Positions 7,906 through 17,304 of a stretch of 64,000 nucleotides of DNA are shown here, piece by piece (the stretch's first letter is position 1; every line of letters begins with the position of its first letter). The notes beneath the pieces are model-generated. The model did no database searches, was not told the DNA's origin, and saw nothing but the letters and a program-made list of their open reading frames with translations. The translations under genes and the position numbers were made by a program. This DNA comes from Tamlana carrageenivorans (lineage in GTDB: Bacteria > Bacteroidota > Bacteroidia > Flavobacteriales > Flavobacteriaceae): the NCBI RefSeq assembly GCF_002893765.1, contig NZ_CP025938.1, positions 3,739,501-3,803,500 of the forward strand, read 5' to 3'.

Positions 7906-10683
7906 TTAGACTGCTAACAATTTACTTGATGGTTTAAACTTTGTTAAGTTAATACCTTTTACTGCAGCTTGATATTCTTCTAAATTAGGTGTTCTTCCTA
8001 AAATAGTAGATAATACTACTACCGGCGTTGAAGATAATAAAGACTCTCCTTTTTTCTCGCCAGAATCTTTTACAACTCTACCTTGGAATAGACGCGTAGA
8101 AGTGGCCATAACCGTATCACCTGGTTCAGCTTTTTCTTGGTTACCCATACAAAGGTTACAACCAGGGCGCTCTAAATAGAGCATATTTTCATATTTAGTA
8201 CGCGCTTCAGCTTTAGGGGCATTGTCATCAAACTCAAACCCTGAGTATTTCTGTAACACTTCCCAATCACCTTCTGCTTTCAATTCATCTACAATATTAT
8301 ACGTTGGAGGCGCAACAACCAATGGTGCCTTAAATTCAACTTTACCTTGTAAGGCTTCAATGTTTTTTAACATTTGAGCCAAAATTTGCATGTCCCCTTT
8401 ATGAACCATACAAGATCCAACGAAACCTAAATCTACTTGCTTCGTTCCGCCGTAATAAGATAATGGTCTGATGGTATCGTGTGTATAACGTTTAGAAACA
8501 TCCTCATTATTTACATCTGGATCGGCAATCATTGGCTCTTGAATTTTTTCAAGATCAATTTCCACTTCAGCAAAATATTTAGCATTAGCATCAGGAGCTA
8601 AAGCTGGTTTTTCGCCAGATTTAATTTCGGCAATACGTTTATCAGCAATTGCAATTAATCCTTTAAGAACGTTTAATTTATTATCCATTCCTTTATCGAT
8701 CATGATTTGGATTCTGCTCTTAGCAATTTCTAATGATTCAATTAAGGTTTCATCTTCAGAGATACAGATCGATGCTTTTGCTTTCATTTCTGCAGTCCAA
8801 TCTGTAAATGTAAAGGCTTGATCGGCAGTAAGGGTTCCTAGGTGTACTTCAATAATACGTCCTTGGAATACGTTATCACCACCAAACTGCGCTAACATTT
8901 GTTGTTGTGTTGCATGCACTACATCACGGAAATCCATGTACGGTTTCATTTCACCTTTAAAAGTTACTTTTACCGATTGTGGAATTGGCATAGAAGCTTC
9001 GCCTGTTGCAAGCGCTAAAGCTACGGTTCCTGAATCTGCTCCAAAAGCCACACCTTTAGACATTCTCGTGTGAGAATCTCCACCAATAATAATAGCCCAG
9101 TCATCAACAGTAATATCATTAAGTACCTTATGAATTACATCGGTCATTGGCTTGTACTTGTTTTCAGGGTCACGTGCTGTAATCAATCCAAAATCGTTCA
9201 TGAATTTCATCAACCTTGGAATGTTCGCTTTCGATTTATTATCCCAAACCGATGCGGTATGACAACCCGATTGGTATGCCCCGTCTACAATAGGCGAAAT
9301 AATAGTCGCTGCCATCATCTCTAATTCTTGCGATGTCATTAACCCTGTAGTATCTTGAGACCCTACAATATTAACTTCAACACGAACATCAGAACCAGCG
9401 TGTAATACTTTACCTGGCGTTGATCCAACAGCATTTTTATTAAATATTTTTTCAACAGCCGTAAGTCCTTGACCCTCAATAGAAATCTCTTTTGATGGTG
9501 CGTAAACCGGAATAACGTCTGTACCTAAAACTTTAGATGCAAACGTTTGAAGTTTTTTACCAAAAACAACAGCATAAGATCCTCCAGCTTTAATAAACTC
9601 TACTTTTTGAGGTGTTAATGACGCTGAAATATCAATTAATTCTTGGTCTCCGTGGTATAATTTTTTCTCTTTAGTATTAACAGTAAGTACTGTACCTGTA
9701 GCTACAGAGTATTTTTCTTCTAAAACAGGATCGCCATTTTCATCCTTGATAACATTCCCTTCAGCATCGGTCTTTTTAACCCAGTTTTTTAAATCGATTC
9801 CAATACCTCCTGTTACTCCAACAGTGGTTAAGAAAATTGGAGAAATACCATTGGTTCCAGCAATAATTGGAGCTATATTTATAAATGGTACATATGGACT
9901 AGCCTTAACACCTGTCCATAAAGCCACATTATTTACACCAGACATTCTCGATGAACCTACACCCATGGTTCCTTTTTCGGCAATTAACATCACACGTTTA
10001 TCTGGATGTTGTGCTTGTAAGGCTTTAAGCTCTTCTTGCTGTGCTTTATTATGTTCAAAAATACATTGACCATGTAATTCACGATCTGATCTTGAGTGCG
10101 CATCACCTCCAGGAGATAATAAATCGGTAGAAATATCACCTACACCGGCAATAAAAGTAACTACTTCAATTTTTTCTTCAACTTCAGGAAGCTTTGTAAA
10201 AAATTCTGCTTTAGCATAACTTTCAATAAGTTCTTTAGCAATGCTATTTCCTGCTTTATAAGCAGCTTCTAAACGAGTCGTATCAGCTTCATAAAGGAAA
10301 ACTTGAGTTTTTAAAACTTCCGCAGCTTCTTTAGCAATAGCTTCATCATCACTAAGTGCCAAATCTAAAAGCACTTCAATTGATGGCCCACCTTTCATAT
10401 GCAATAATTGCTCTAAAGCAAAAGCAGGAGTGATTTCTTTAACAACAGACTCTCCAAGAATGATTTCTTTTAAAAACTTAGCTTTTACACTAGCAGCACT
10501 AGTGGTTCCTGGTAGTACATTATAGATAAAAAAGTTTAGAGATTCCTCTCTATGCTTATTATCGACATCTTTAATTTGTTCAATAATTTCGCTTAATAAT
10601 TCTGCACCATCTATTGGCTTAGGGTGAAGACCTTGTTCTTTTCTTTCTTCAATCTCTTTGAGATAATCTGTATAAGTATTCAT
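7906..10683 (-). CDS. acnB: Aconitate hydratase B / 2-methylisocitrate dehydratase
   Basis: The 925-residue protein aligns throughout with AcnB. It has an N-terminal HEAT-like helical domain (~1-160), a swivel domain, then the catalytic [4Fe-4S] domains. Candidate cluster cysteines are visible in VGSCMVHKGD and in ERPGCNLCMGN, the latter giving the typical C-x2-C pair near the C-terminus. Family knowledge: it isomerises citrate to isocitrate in the TCA cycle and often also dehydrates 2-methylisocitrate. The gene stands alone, with a 600-bp upstream gap and its own terminator. The ATG at 10683 gives the normal AcnB N-terminus. Nothing unusual in length or motifs. Confidence 0.95.
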   Translation of the reverse strand: MNTYTDYLKEIEERKEQGLHPKPIDGAELLSEIIEQIKDVDNKHREESLNFFIYNVLPGTTSAASVKAKFLKEIILGESVVKEITPAFALEQLLHMKGGPSIEVLLDLALSDDEAIAKEAAEVLKTQVFLYEADTTRLEAAYKAGNSIAKELIESYAKAEFFTKLPEVEEKIEVVTFIAGVGDISTDLLSPGGDAHSRSDRELHGQCIFEHNKAQQEELKALQAQHPDKRVMLIAEKGTMGVGSSRMSGVNNVALWTGVKASPYVPFINIAPIIAGTNGISPIFLTTVGVTGGIGIDLKNWVKKTDAEGNVIKDENGDPVLEEKYSVATGTVLTVNTKEKKLYHGDQELIDISASLTPQKVEFIKAGGSYAVVFGKKLQTFASKVLGTDVIPVYAPSKEISIEGQGLTAVEKIFNKNAVGSTPGKVLHAGSDVRVEVNIVGSQDTTGLMTSQELEMMAATIISPIVDGAYQSGCHTASVWDNKSKANIPRLMKFMNDFGLITARDPENKYKPMTDVIHKVLNDITVDDWAIIIGGDSHTRMSKGVAFGADSGTVALALATGEASMPIPQSVKVTFKGEMKPYMDFRDVVHATQQQMLAQFGGDNVFQGRIIEVHLGTLTADQAFTFTDWTAEMKAKASICISEDETLIESLEIAKSRIQIMIDKGMDNKLNVLKGLIAIADKRIAEIKSGEKPALAPDANAKYFAEVEIDLEKIQEPMIADPDVNNEDVSKRYTHDTIRPLSYYGGTKQVDLGFVGSCMVHKGDMQILAQMLKNIEALQGKVEFKAPLVVAPPTYNIVDELKAEGDWEVLQKYSGFEFDDNAPKAEARTKYENMLYLERPGCNLCMGNQEKAEPGDTVMATSTRLFQGRVVKDSGEKKGESLLSSTPVVVLSTILGRTPNLEEYQAAVKGINLTKFKPSSKLLAV

Positions 10684-11284
10684 ATAATAGAATTAATCTG
10701 GTTTGGCATTACTTGTAGGTCATAATTTAACAGCTTTGAAACTATTAATATGTAGAACTTGAATTCGTTGTAAACACAATAAACCAAGCGACCTCATGGC
10801 CATTTATTTTTTTAGGCTTCGCAAAATACAAAATAAAAAGCTTATTTTTAAAAGGAATTCTTCTTATGCTTTAAGTAATACTACCTAATTATTATTGTGA
10901 CATATTTATTTGAAATCATTTAATTTTTGACATAAATACTCATAAATAATTAGCGAATTAATAAAAATGTTACACCCATTTCATTTTTATTTTTTTGATT
11001 TAGAACCTAAATCGAGTTTGACGATTCTTATCTACGGGATTTATATAGTGAAACTCCTTTATTTTGTTTTTTTTATCGCTCTCTTCTTAGAGTTAAAAAA
11101 GATAACAAACTGCTCCAAATAACTTATTGAAGATTTTACAAATCAATAAACCGAAAAAGAAACCTGTTTTTTAAAGATAAATGGAATTGTTTATTTAACT
11201 CGCGTAAACCACAAGTAAATGGGAGCATTATAAGATATTATCACTTTATAAAAACAAGAGTAAAACCAGTAAGGTTTACATTGG
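10684..11284. other. 600-bp intergenic region upstream of acnB
   Basis: Very AT-rich spacer between acnB (5' end) and the MoxR gene (3' end), both on the minus strand. It must contain the acnB promoter, but no clear TTTG plus TAnnTTTG pair was found close to acnB. A single plus-strand small ORF (10967-11122) is the only coding candidate; the rest shows nothing recognisable. Confidence 0.6.
10967..11122 (+). CDS. Candidate 51-residue membrane microprotein
   Basis: An ATG at 10967 opens a 51-codon frame ending in TAA at 11120-11122. The middle of the peptide is a strongly hydrophobic stretch (LTILIYGIYIVKLLYFV and following, ~18-42) preceded by charged residues and followed by ELKKITN, consistent with a single membrane span. 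There is no Shine-Dalgarno sequence, which is common in this phylum, and no recognisable family. Random AT-rich sequence can also yield hydrophobic frames of this size, so this is a weak call that needs conservation evidence. Confidence 0.25.
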   Translation: MLHPFHFYFFDLEPKSSLTILIYGIYIVKLLYFVFFIALFLELKKITNCSK

Positions 11285-12238
11285 TTAAAATAAGCTTTTG
11301 ATAATGTGTTCTTCGGAAACTCCTTCGGCTTCTGCCTTGTAGTTTTTAATAACTCGATGTCTTAGAACACCAAAGGCAACAGCTTGAACATCTTCGATAT
11401 CTGGGGAAAATTTACCATTAATAGCGGCGTGGGTTTTGGCTGCTAAAACCAAATTTTGAGAAGCACGAGGCCCTGCTCCCCAATCGATATATTTTTTCAC
11501 TAATTCTGGAGCAGCATCAGAATTTGGTCTGGTTTTACCCACTAAAGCTACGGCATATTCTATGACATTATCGGCCACTGGTATTCTTCTAATAAGGTGT
11601 TGAAATCCGATAATTTCTTCTGAAGTAAATAAGGTATTCAATTTAACCGTGCTATCGGTGGTGGTTGATTTAATGACTTCAACTTCTTCATCGAAAGTAG
11701 GGTAATCTAAATGAATCGCAAACATGAACCGATCCAACTGCGCTTCAGGTAACGGGTAAGTGCCTTCCTGTTCGATAGGATTCTGGGTCGCTAAAACAAA
11801 ATAAGGTAAACTAAGTTTATAATGATGTCCCGCTACAGTTACAGCGCGTTCTTGCATGGCTTCTAATAATGCTGCCTGCGTTTTAGGAGGTGTTCTATTA
11901 ATCTCATCGGCTAAAATGATGTTAGAAAAAATAGGACCTTTTATAAATTTAAAGCGACGATCTTCATCTAACACTTCACTCCCAAGTATATCACTAGGCA
12001 TTAAATCTGGCGTAAACTGAATGCGTTTAAAATCCAAGCCTAGCGTCTGTGCAATGGTATTTACCATCAAGGTTTTTGCTAATCCAGGTACTCCAATTAG
12101 TAAAGCGTGGCCACCAGAAAATATAGAAATTAAAATTTGGGTAACAACTTCATCCTGACCAATAATAACTTTAGCTATTTCAGTTTTTAAATCTTTGAAT
12201 TGTTTAACGAATGATTCTAGTGCTAATACGTCTGACAT
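11285..12238 (-). CDS. MoxR-family AAA+ ATPase
   Basis: This 317-residue protein carries the AAA_3 core: Walker A GVPGLAKT (~residues 49-56), Walker B with ILADEINR, the sensor-1 segment ATQNPIEQEGTYPLPEAQLDRF and a C-terminal lid. Family knowledge: MoxR ATPases act as chaperones that insert cofactors or activate partner complexes, often with VWA-domain proteins. Here the gene starts 4 nt after the stop of the upstream isomerase gene, so it is the last gene of the foldase operon. The usual DUF58 and VWA partners are not visible within the window. Its substrate cannot be inferred from the sequence. Confidence 0.92.
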   Translation of the reverse strand: MSDVLALESFVKQFKDLKTEIAKVIIGQDEVVTQILISIFSGGHALLIGVPGLAKTLMVNTIAQTLGLDFKRIQFTPDLMPSDILGSEVLDEDRRFKFIKGPIFSNIILADEINRTPPKTQAALLEAMQERAVTVAGHHYKLSLPYFVLATQNPIEQEGTYPLPEAQLDRFMFAIHLDYPTFDEEVEVIKSTTTDSTVKLNTLFTSEEIIGFQHLIRRIPVADNVIEYAVALVGKTRPNSDAAPELVKKYIDWGAGPRASQNLVLAAKTHAAINGKFSPDIEDVQAVAFGVLRHRVIKNYKAEAEGVSEEHIIKSLF

Positions 12239-12241
12239 ATT

Positions 12242-13696
12242 TTATTTTTTTAACCAATTTCCAGTAAAATCGCAATTCCTGTACTCTCCGCTAATTTTTA
12301 TATAGGTATCTAAAATATGTTCTTCTTGCCACTCTTCAATTGCTTTAATCTTCTTTTGATCTAGCGCTAACTCTTTAATTTTTAAATAATCCCTACCGTA
12401 ATCAGCTTTATGTTCGTCGATTCTATCGGTTACTTTCAAAATTTTAAACTTTACTTTTCCAGTTCTATCCTCTTCTTTTAAAACCAAACTTACTTCGTCG
12501 TCCTTTAAGTTTTGAATTTGAGAATACAACTCGGGATCCATTCTGGTTAGTTCAAAATTATAATCTTGTGTTGTTGGGTTTATTAACTGTCCGCCATCAT
12601 TCTTAGTTTCCTTTTCATCGCTCACTTCTTTTGCTGCTTCAGCAAAAGAAATATCTCCATCGATAATACGTTTTCTAACTTTCTCTAAACGTTCTTTCGC
12701 TTCATCAATCGCTTTTTGAGAAACCTTAGGGATTAAAAGAATGTGTGCGACATCATATTCCTGACCTCTAATTTTTTCAAGCATGATGATATGGTAACCA
12801 TAATCGGTTGCAAAGGGCTCTGAAATCTGACCTTCCTCTAAAGAAAAAGCAACTTGTCTAAACTCTTTCACCATTTTAGGCTTTTTCTTGTTCAGTGTAT
12901 ATTTACCACCTTTACTTGCCGATCCAGGGTCGTCGGAATACAACACGGCTTTCGATCGGAAACTCGCACCATTCTCAATAATATCCTTTTTAAAACCTTT
13001 TAAACGATCAATAATTTTTTGTTTTTCTTCTTCCGAAACTTGAGGCTCGGCAACGATTTGGGCTACTTTCAATTCGGCTCCAAAAGTTGGACGTTCGTCT
13101 TCTGGAAGGCTGTTAAAAAAGGTCCTAACCTCTTCAGGGGTTATTTCAACATTTTCAACAATATGTGCTTGCATTTTATTTGCCAACTCATTGGCCTTAT
13201 TAATTTCAAACATATCGTCTCTAAAACTTTTTTCATCCTCTTTATTATAGAATTCTAAAAGTCTTTCCATAGATCCGTTAGTTTGCTGTAAAAACTGCTC
13301 GATCTGGTAGTCTACATTTTTTCTAATTTCGGCATCAGAAACAGGAAGACTGTCTTGAATGGCATGATGTGCATACAACTTACGCTCTAGCATTAAACCA
13401 AATAATTCGCAATCATCTACCCCTTCTAACGAACCTCCTGCAGCTTTAACTTGCTCTCTTTCCTTTTTAATATCAGAATCTAAAACGATATAATCGCCAA
13501 CCACTGCTGCAACACCATCAACCTTTTTTGCATTTTTAGTTTTAATAGAATCTATCTTTGTAACAGCTTGTTCTGGCACTTTATCTTCAATTATTTCTTG
13601 GCCAGCCATAACTCCTACAAAAAGGAAAGTCATGCTAAAAATCCATATATGCTTCAAATTATTTATAAATTTCAAATTGTTTATTTTTAATGGCAT
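12242..13696 (-). CDS. SurA-like periplasmic peptidyl-prolyl isomerase
   Basis: The 484-residue protein has an N-terminal signal segment (hydrophobic around residues 16-32, cleavage near MAGQE). A SurA N-like helical chaperone region follows, then two parvulin-type regions around residues 200-310 and 315-420, with typical segments such as GGKYTLNKK and EPFATDYGYHIIMLE. The second parvulin domain looks degenerate. Family knowledge: SurA-like proteins escort outer-membrane proteins through the periplasm. The chosen ATG at 13696 overlaps the previous gene by 38 nt and leaves a long n-region, so a later TTG near the hydrophobic stretch is possible. It follows two related genes in one operon. Confidence 0.88.
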   Translation of the reverse strand: MPLKINNLKFINNLKHIWIFSMTFLFVGVMAGQEIIEDKVPEQAVTKIDSIKTKNAKKVDGVAAVVGDYIVLDSDIKKEREQVKAAGGSLEGVDDCELFGLMLERKLYAHHAIQDSLPVSDAEIRKNVDYQIEQFLQQTNGSMERLLEFYNKEDEKSFRDDMFEINKANELANKMQAHIVENVEITPEEVRTFFNSLPEDERPTFGAELKVAQIVAEPQVSEEEKQKIIDRLKGFKKDIIENGASFRSKAVLYSDDPGSASKGGKYTLNKKKPKMVKEFRQVAFSLEEGQISEPFATDYGYHIIMLEKIRGQEYDVAHILLIPKVSQKAIDEAKERLEKVRKRIIDGDISFAEAAKEVSDEKETKNDGGQLINPTTQDYNFELTRMDPELYSQIQNLKDDEVSLVLKEEDRTGKVKFKILKVTDRIDEHKADYGRDYLKIKELALDQKKIKAIEEWQEEHILDTYIKISGEYRNCDFTGNWLKK

Positions 13697-14510
13697 CTTT
13701 TGTGATATCTTTTTCTAACTCTTTAATTAATTCCAGCTTTCGCTTATTAATCACGATTTGATCAATAGTGGGCTTAACATACTCTAATGGCGCCGTATCA
13801 TTACGCAATAAAACATCATTAATTTGCATCAAATATACTCCTAATGAATCTTTGAGCTGTATAAAATTAGATTTTTTTAACAATTCGTTTTTATTTTCAG
13901 TATTTACCGCTGGAATTTTGTTAATCACCTGACTTAACTTTATCCAAATCGAATCGTTTAAGGAATAAGATTTAAATTGAATAGAGATGGAATCCAACAT
14001 TTTTTTATCCTTTTGGGAGTATCTCTGGAACCGCTCATTTATTTCTTTATAATTAATAAGGTGTTCATCAACATGGATGTATCGAAATTTTATAAGTTCT
14101 TCATTTAATTTGAAAACCTCTTTATTTTCTTCATAGTAAGTATCGGCCTCGTCCATAGTAACAAGGGTATCAATACTGCGTTTTACTAAGGCTTCAACAT
14201 AAGCTTTGGTGTACAAATCGTTTTTATATTGCTCGACAAGTTTATTGAAAGCATCCTGTTTTTCCTGACTTAAATTTACCATAGCACCATCAACGAGCAA
14301 TTTTTGCGTTGCCCAACGGTTAATGAAATTATGAATAATTAAGATGCTATCAGCTTTAGAAGCGCCAGCAGGAACCAAGCCTTTAATATCATCCTGATAT
14401 AAATAACTGGTATTAACACGAGCTACGGCGTCTATTTCTTCCGATTTGTTAAAATAACCACAAGAAACTACTAAAAACCCCAACAATATTATGCTAATTC
14501 TATGGTGCAC
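13659..14510 (-). CDS. Lipoprotein related to parvulin foldases, without isomerase domain
   Basis: A 283-residue protein with the lipoprotein signal LLGFLVVSCG (Cys17). The remainder is charged and helix-rich, similar in layout to the N- and C-terminal helical parts of SurA/PrsA proteins (segment AVARVNTSYLYQDDIKGLVP near the N-terminus). No convincing parvulin core is seen. It lies between two parvulin genes, overlapping the following gene and starting 5 nt after the stop of the preceding one. A role as a membrane-anchored holdase for the same folding pathway is an inference from this context. The exact family is not recognised. Confidence 0.75.
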   Translation of the reverse strand: MHHRISIILLGFLVVSCGYFNKSEEIDAVARVNTSYLYQDDIKGLVPAGASKADSILIIHNFINRWATQKLLVDGAMVNLSQEKQDAFNKLVEQYKNDLYTKAYVEALVKRSIDTLVTMDEADTYYEENKEVFKLNEELIKFRYIHVDEHLINYKEINERFQRYSQKDKKMLDSISIQFKSYSLNDSIWIKLSQVINKIPAVNTENKNELLKKSNFIQLKDSLGVYLMQINDVLLRNDTAPLEYVKPTIDQIVINKRKLELIKELEKDITKDAIKNKQFEIYK

Positions 14511-14515
14511 CTTTT

Positions 14516-16471
14516 TTATTTAAGTTGATTTTTTACTTTTTTGAAAACGTCCTGATTGACTTTAACATGATATTTTTTCTCCAAACTATCTATCCATTTT
14601 TCTTCTTTTAAAGTTTGGTAATCGTTAACTACCAAGCCTTTTGCCTCTTCAAATGTTTTTTGTTTTTTAGGAAAAACGTCTTTAACCTGAACCACTACAA
14701 AGGCATCATTGTGTTTAAATATTTTTGAAACACCTTTTTTAAACTCGAAATCCTTAGGTAAACCTTGATGATTAGCCTCGACAACACCTGATGTAAAGAT
14801 AACATTTACATCGCCGTTTTTATTTACGGCAGACTTTATAGTTTCCACATTTTCCTGCTGTTCTAATAATTTAGAAACGGTTTTTAAGTCTTTTTTCTTA
14901 GAAGACGAAGCAATTACCGCATCGATACGTTCTGGGAACATATAGTCTGACTGATGTGTTTCGAAATATTTTTTCACCCCTAAAGAATCGGTTTGAGCCG
15001 TATTCCAAATCGTATTTTCCATAAGTTCGAATAGCAATAGTCCGTCTCTGTACTCATGAACCACTGAAGCATACTCCTCATTTTCGGTTTCTAAATGCGA
15101 CTCTTGATATGCCATTAATTGGTCTTTTAAAAACGCTTGATATTTTTCCTTTACAAGGTCTTTAAGAGGCTTTTTTCTTCTAGTTTGACGTTGTGTTTTT
15201 AAAAGATAATCACCAAAATTCTGATAAGAGATTTGCTCTTCTTTAATGTTTAATAAAACTTTTTCTGAAGAAAAATCGCTAGGAAGCACCCATGTATTTT
15301 TAAAATAATTATCGTTTAAAATCGATTCAAAATAGGATAATGATACTTGCTCGTCATCAATTTCATATTTTTTCTTTAAAGTGTCAATTAAAGCCTGATC
15401 AATAATTTTTGATCTGGAATCTCTTTTCACCTTCTCGGCAAGCTCTGTTTTCATTGTTTCAAAATCGGATACAGGGATAATTCGATACAATTTTACAATG
15501 TGCCATCCGAATTTTGTTTGAAAGGGTTCTGAAATTGCGCCTTCATTCTCTAAGCTAAAAGCGACATTTTCGAACGCTTCGACACTTATTTGTCCGCGAC
15601 TAAAAGGGCGTAATTTTCCACCTTTTTCCGCCGAGCTGGTATCTTCCGAGAACTGCTTCGCTAATGCCTCAAAAGAACCTCCCTGATTAATTTTAGCATA
15701 AACTTCATTAATTTTTATTTCAGCTTTATGAACTATAGAATCGTTTGCTTCAGGTCCAGTTGCAATCATAATATGCCCTACTTCACGTTCTCCCTCAGAT
15801 TTTCTTTTGTCTATAACATGTAAAATATGATATCCAAATTGGGTTCTAAAAGGCTGAGAAGTAGCTCCCACAGGCGTATTATACGCCACGTTTTCAAAAG
15901 CATAAACCATTTTAAAACCAGAAAAATAACCTAAAGCTTCTCCGTAGATGGTTTTGCCATTATGCACTTCTTTTCTAACTTTTTCAAAGCCTTCTTTTTC
16001 AGTTCGTGCTCTTAATTTTACTATTTTATTGTATGCTGCCAATGTATCTGCAGGACTTGCGTCTTCAGATATTTTCACCAGAATATGATTCGCATTTACA
16101 TCGTGAGTAATACGCTGATAGGCCTCTTCAACCAATTCATCTGTAACTTTAGGATCTGAAATATAATTTTTAGCAAGTTGTTTTTTATAGCTTTCGAGCT
16201 CCTTTTTATAACCTGGATTTTCATGAAACCCCTGACTTCTAGCCTCTTTAATTTTCAACTTATAATTTGTGAAAAGCTTCAGGTATTCATCAACATCTTT
16301 TTGTGATTCATCTTGAACCAGATCTAAGTTTTTTTGGTAAACTCTAATAAACTCGGAAGCATAAACAGGATCATCTCCTACGGTAAATAAAACGTCTTCT
16401 TCAGCAGATTGAGCCCAAGTATTACAGGCTATAATTGAAGAAAAAAATAAAAAAAAATATTTTAATTTCAT
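14516..16471 (-). CDS. Two-domain parvulin peptidyl-prolyl isomerase
   Basis: The 651-residue secreted protein begins with a signal peptide ending near TWAQSA. Two consecutive parvulin domains are visible: ~120-225, starting NANHILVKI and ending FGYHILHV; and ~230-335, starting VGHIMIATG with GGKLRPFSRGQ and FGWHIVKLY. Long helical segments follow to the C-terminus. Family knowledge: these proteins assist folding of exported and outer-membrane proteins by proline isomerisation and chaperoning. It is the first gene of a four-gene operon (isomerase, lipoprotein, isomerase, MoxR) with gaps of 5, -38 and 3 nt. A good promoter lies just upstream at 16497-16526. Assignment is firm; client proteins are unknown. 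Confidence 0.92.
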   Translation of the reverse strand: MKLKYFFLFFSSIIACNTWAQSAEEDVLFTVGDDPVYASEFIRVYQKNLDLVQDESQKDVDEYLKLFTNYKLKIKEARSQGFHENPGYKKELESYKKQLAKNYISDPKVTDELVEEAYQRITHDVNANHILVKISEDASPADTLAAYNKIVKLRARTEKEGFEKVRKEVHNGKTIYGEALGYFSGFKMVYAFENVAYNTPVGATSQPFRTQFGYHILHVIDKRKSEGEREVGHIMIATGPEANDSIVHKAEIKINEVYAKINQGGSFEALAKQFSEDTSSAEKGGKLRPFSRGQISVEAFENVAFSLENEGAISEPFQTKFGWHIVKLYRIIPVSDFETMKTELAEKVKRDSRSKIIDQALIDTLKKKYEIDDEQVSLSYFESILNDNYFKNTWVLPSDFSSEKVLLNIKEEQISYQNFGDYLLKTQRQTRRKKPLKDLVKEKYQAFLKDQLMAYQESHLETENEEYASVVHEYRDGLLLFELMENTIWNTAQTDSLGVKKYFETHQSDYMFPERIDAVIASSSKKKDLKTVSKLLEQQENVETIKSAVNKNGDVNVIFTSGVVEANHQGLPKDFEFKKGVSKIFKHNDAFVVVQVKDVFPKKQKTFEEAKGLVVNDYQTLKEEKWIDSLEKKYHVKVNQDVFKKVKNQLK

Positions 16472-16496
16472 AGATTCAAATTATTTTCAAAAGGTA

Positions 16497-16526
16497 CAAA
16501 AATAGCAATATAAACCTAGATTGCAA
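16497..16526 (-). promoter_or_regulatory. Promoter of the foldase operon
   Basis: Read on the minus strand, TTG at 16526-16524 is followed after 19 nt by TATTTTTG at 16504-16497, an exact TAnnTTTG Bacteroidota -7 box. A start point near 16490 would leave a leader of about 19 nt before the ATG at 16471. Confidence 0.6.
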
Positions 16527-16607
16527 GTTGTTTTATGAACGATTAAAAGGACTATATATTTCATCCCTTTTATGTACTTTTACCTTTTGAATTTTTAAAC
16601 TATTCAC

Positions 16608-16847
16608 ATGCGTAAACTCAAACTTATTTGGGATTTTCACGGGCCAAATGCTGAACAAACTGCAAAACACCATAATATTCATTTAAAAGAATATATTAAA
16701 ATTGAAAACCTTGATATTCCTATTACGGGCGTTTCAAACTTAAGCGACATGCACAGTATTGCTTTTTTGGTTGTCGATGAAAGTGACATGAGGCCCATAC
16801 GAGATGCCTTAAAACCACATCGGGGCCAAGTTTACACCCCAGATTAA
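16608..16847 (+). CDS. Conserved-looking small protein of unknown function (79 aa)
   Basis: An isolated 79-residue cytoplasmic-type protein, divergent from the foldase operon. It has no signal or membrane segment. The sequence is rich in His and Asp (WDFHGPNAEQTAKHH near the N-terminus, LKPHRGQVYTPD at the C-terminus). The composition and balanced fold-like pattern (KLKLIWDF, ITGVSNLSDMHSIAFLVVDESDM) suggest a real ferredoxin-like alpha/beta protein, not a chance frame. I do not recognise a named family. The ATG at 16608 is the only plausible start. Confidence 0.7.
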   Translation: MRKLKLIWDFHGPNAEQTAKHHNIHLKEYIKIENLDIPITGVSNLSDMHSIAFLVVDESDMRPIRDALKPHRGQVYTPD

Positions 16848-16863
16848 TCCCTGTAACTTTAAG

Positions 16864-17091
16864 TTATTTTGGAAATTGTTTTTTAATATTACGTATAATA
16901 TCTTCCAAGCCATTTAATTTGAGTTCGTAAACTTGCTCTAGCATAAGACCCAATTTACCTTTTGGAAAACCTTTGCTGTGATACCAAACTACATAATACT
17001 CTGGCAAATCGATTAAATACCGATCTTTATATTTACCAAAAGGCATTTTGGTATGCGCTAAATCGATTAAAAACTGTTGATTGGGTACCAT
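16864..17091 (-). CDS. DUF3820 family protein
   Basis: This 75-residue protein matches the DUF3820 pattern: PFGKYKDRYLIDLPEYYVVWY followed by KGFPKGKLGLMLEQVYELKLNGLEDII. Its biochemical role is not established; some family members have been described as quorum-sensing-regulated virulence factors in Pseudomonas, which says little here. It ends 17 nt from the convergent 79-aa gene. It may belong to the same long minus-strand block as the LysM and guaA genes. Size and start are typical for the family. Confidence 0.88.
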   Translation of the reverse strand: MVPNQQFLIDLAHTKMPFGKYKDRYLIDLPEYYVVWYHSKGFPKGKLGLMLEQVYELKLNGLEDIIRNIKKQFPK

Positions 17092-17146
17092 GATAATTTT
17101 AACTAATTGGTTAATTTAAGGTTATATTCTTAAAATAGAATACTAC

Positions 17147-17246
17147 AAAGAGGCGGTCTGAATAGCCTACGCATTCTCGCGTGGAGCCCGAAGTCAACAT
17201 TTTTTAACTCATTGAAAACAAATTGAGGGTTCGACCTGCTCCTCAA
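17147..17246. repeat. Imperfect palindromic intergenic element (weak)
   Basis: The left edge AAAGAGGCGGTCTGAA is roughly mirrored by the right edge (GAGGAGCAGGTCGAA on the other strand), giving an imperfect hairpin of about 100 nt. The left edge shares AAAGAGGC-GTCT with the element at 19317-19463. It lies between the LysM gene stop and the DUF3820 start. It may be a relic of the same repeat family. Confidence 0.3.
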
Positions 17247-17304
17247 ACCAACCAATCAAATTTTATTGACTTTTTATACCGTTTTCTTTTTAATTTATAA
17301 ACTG

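Noticed and set aside
17228..17240. GGTTCGAC string resembling a tRNA T-loop
   Set aside because: No acceptor, D or anticodon stems can be drawn around it.
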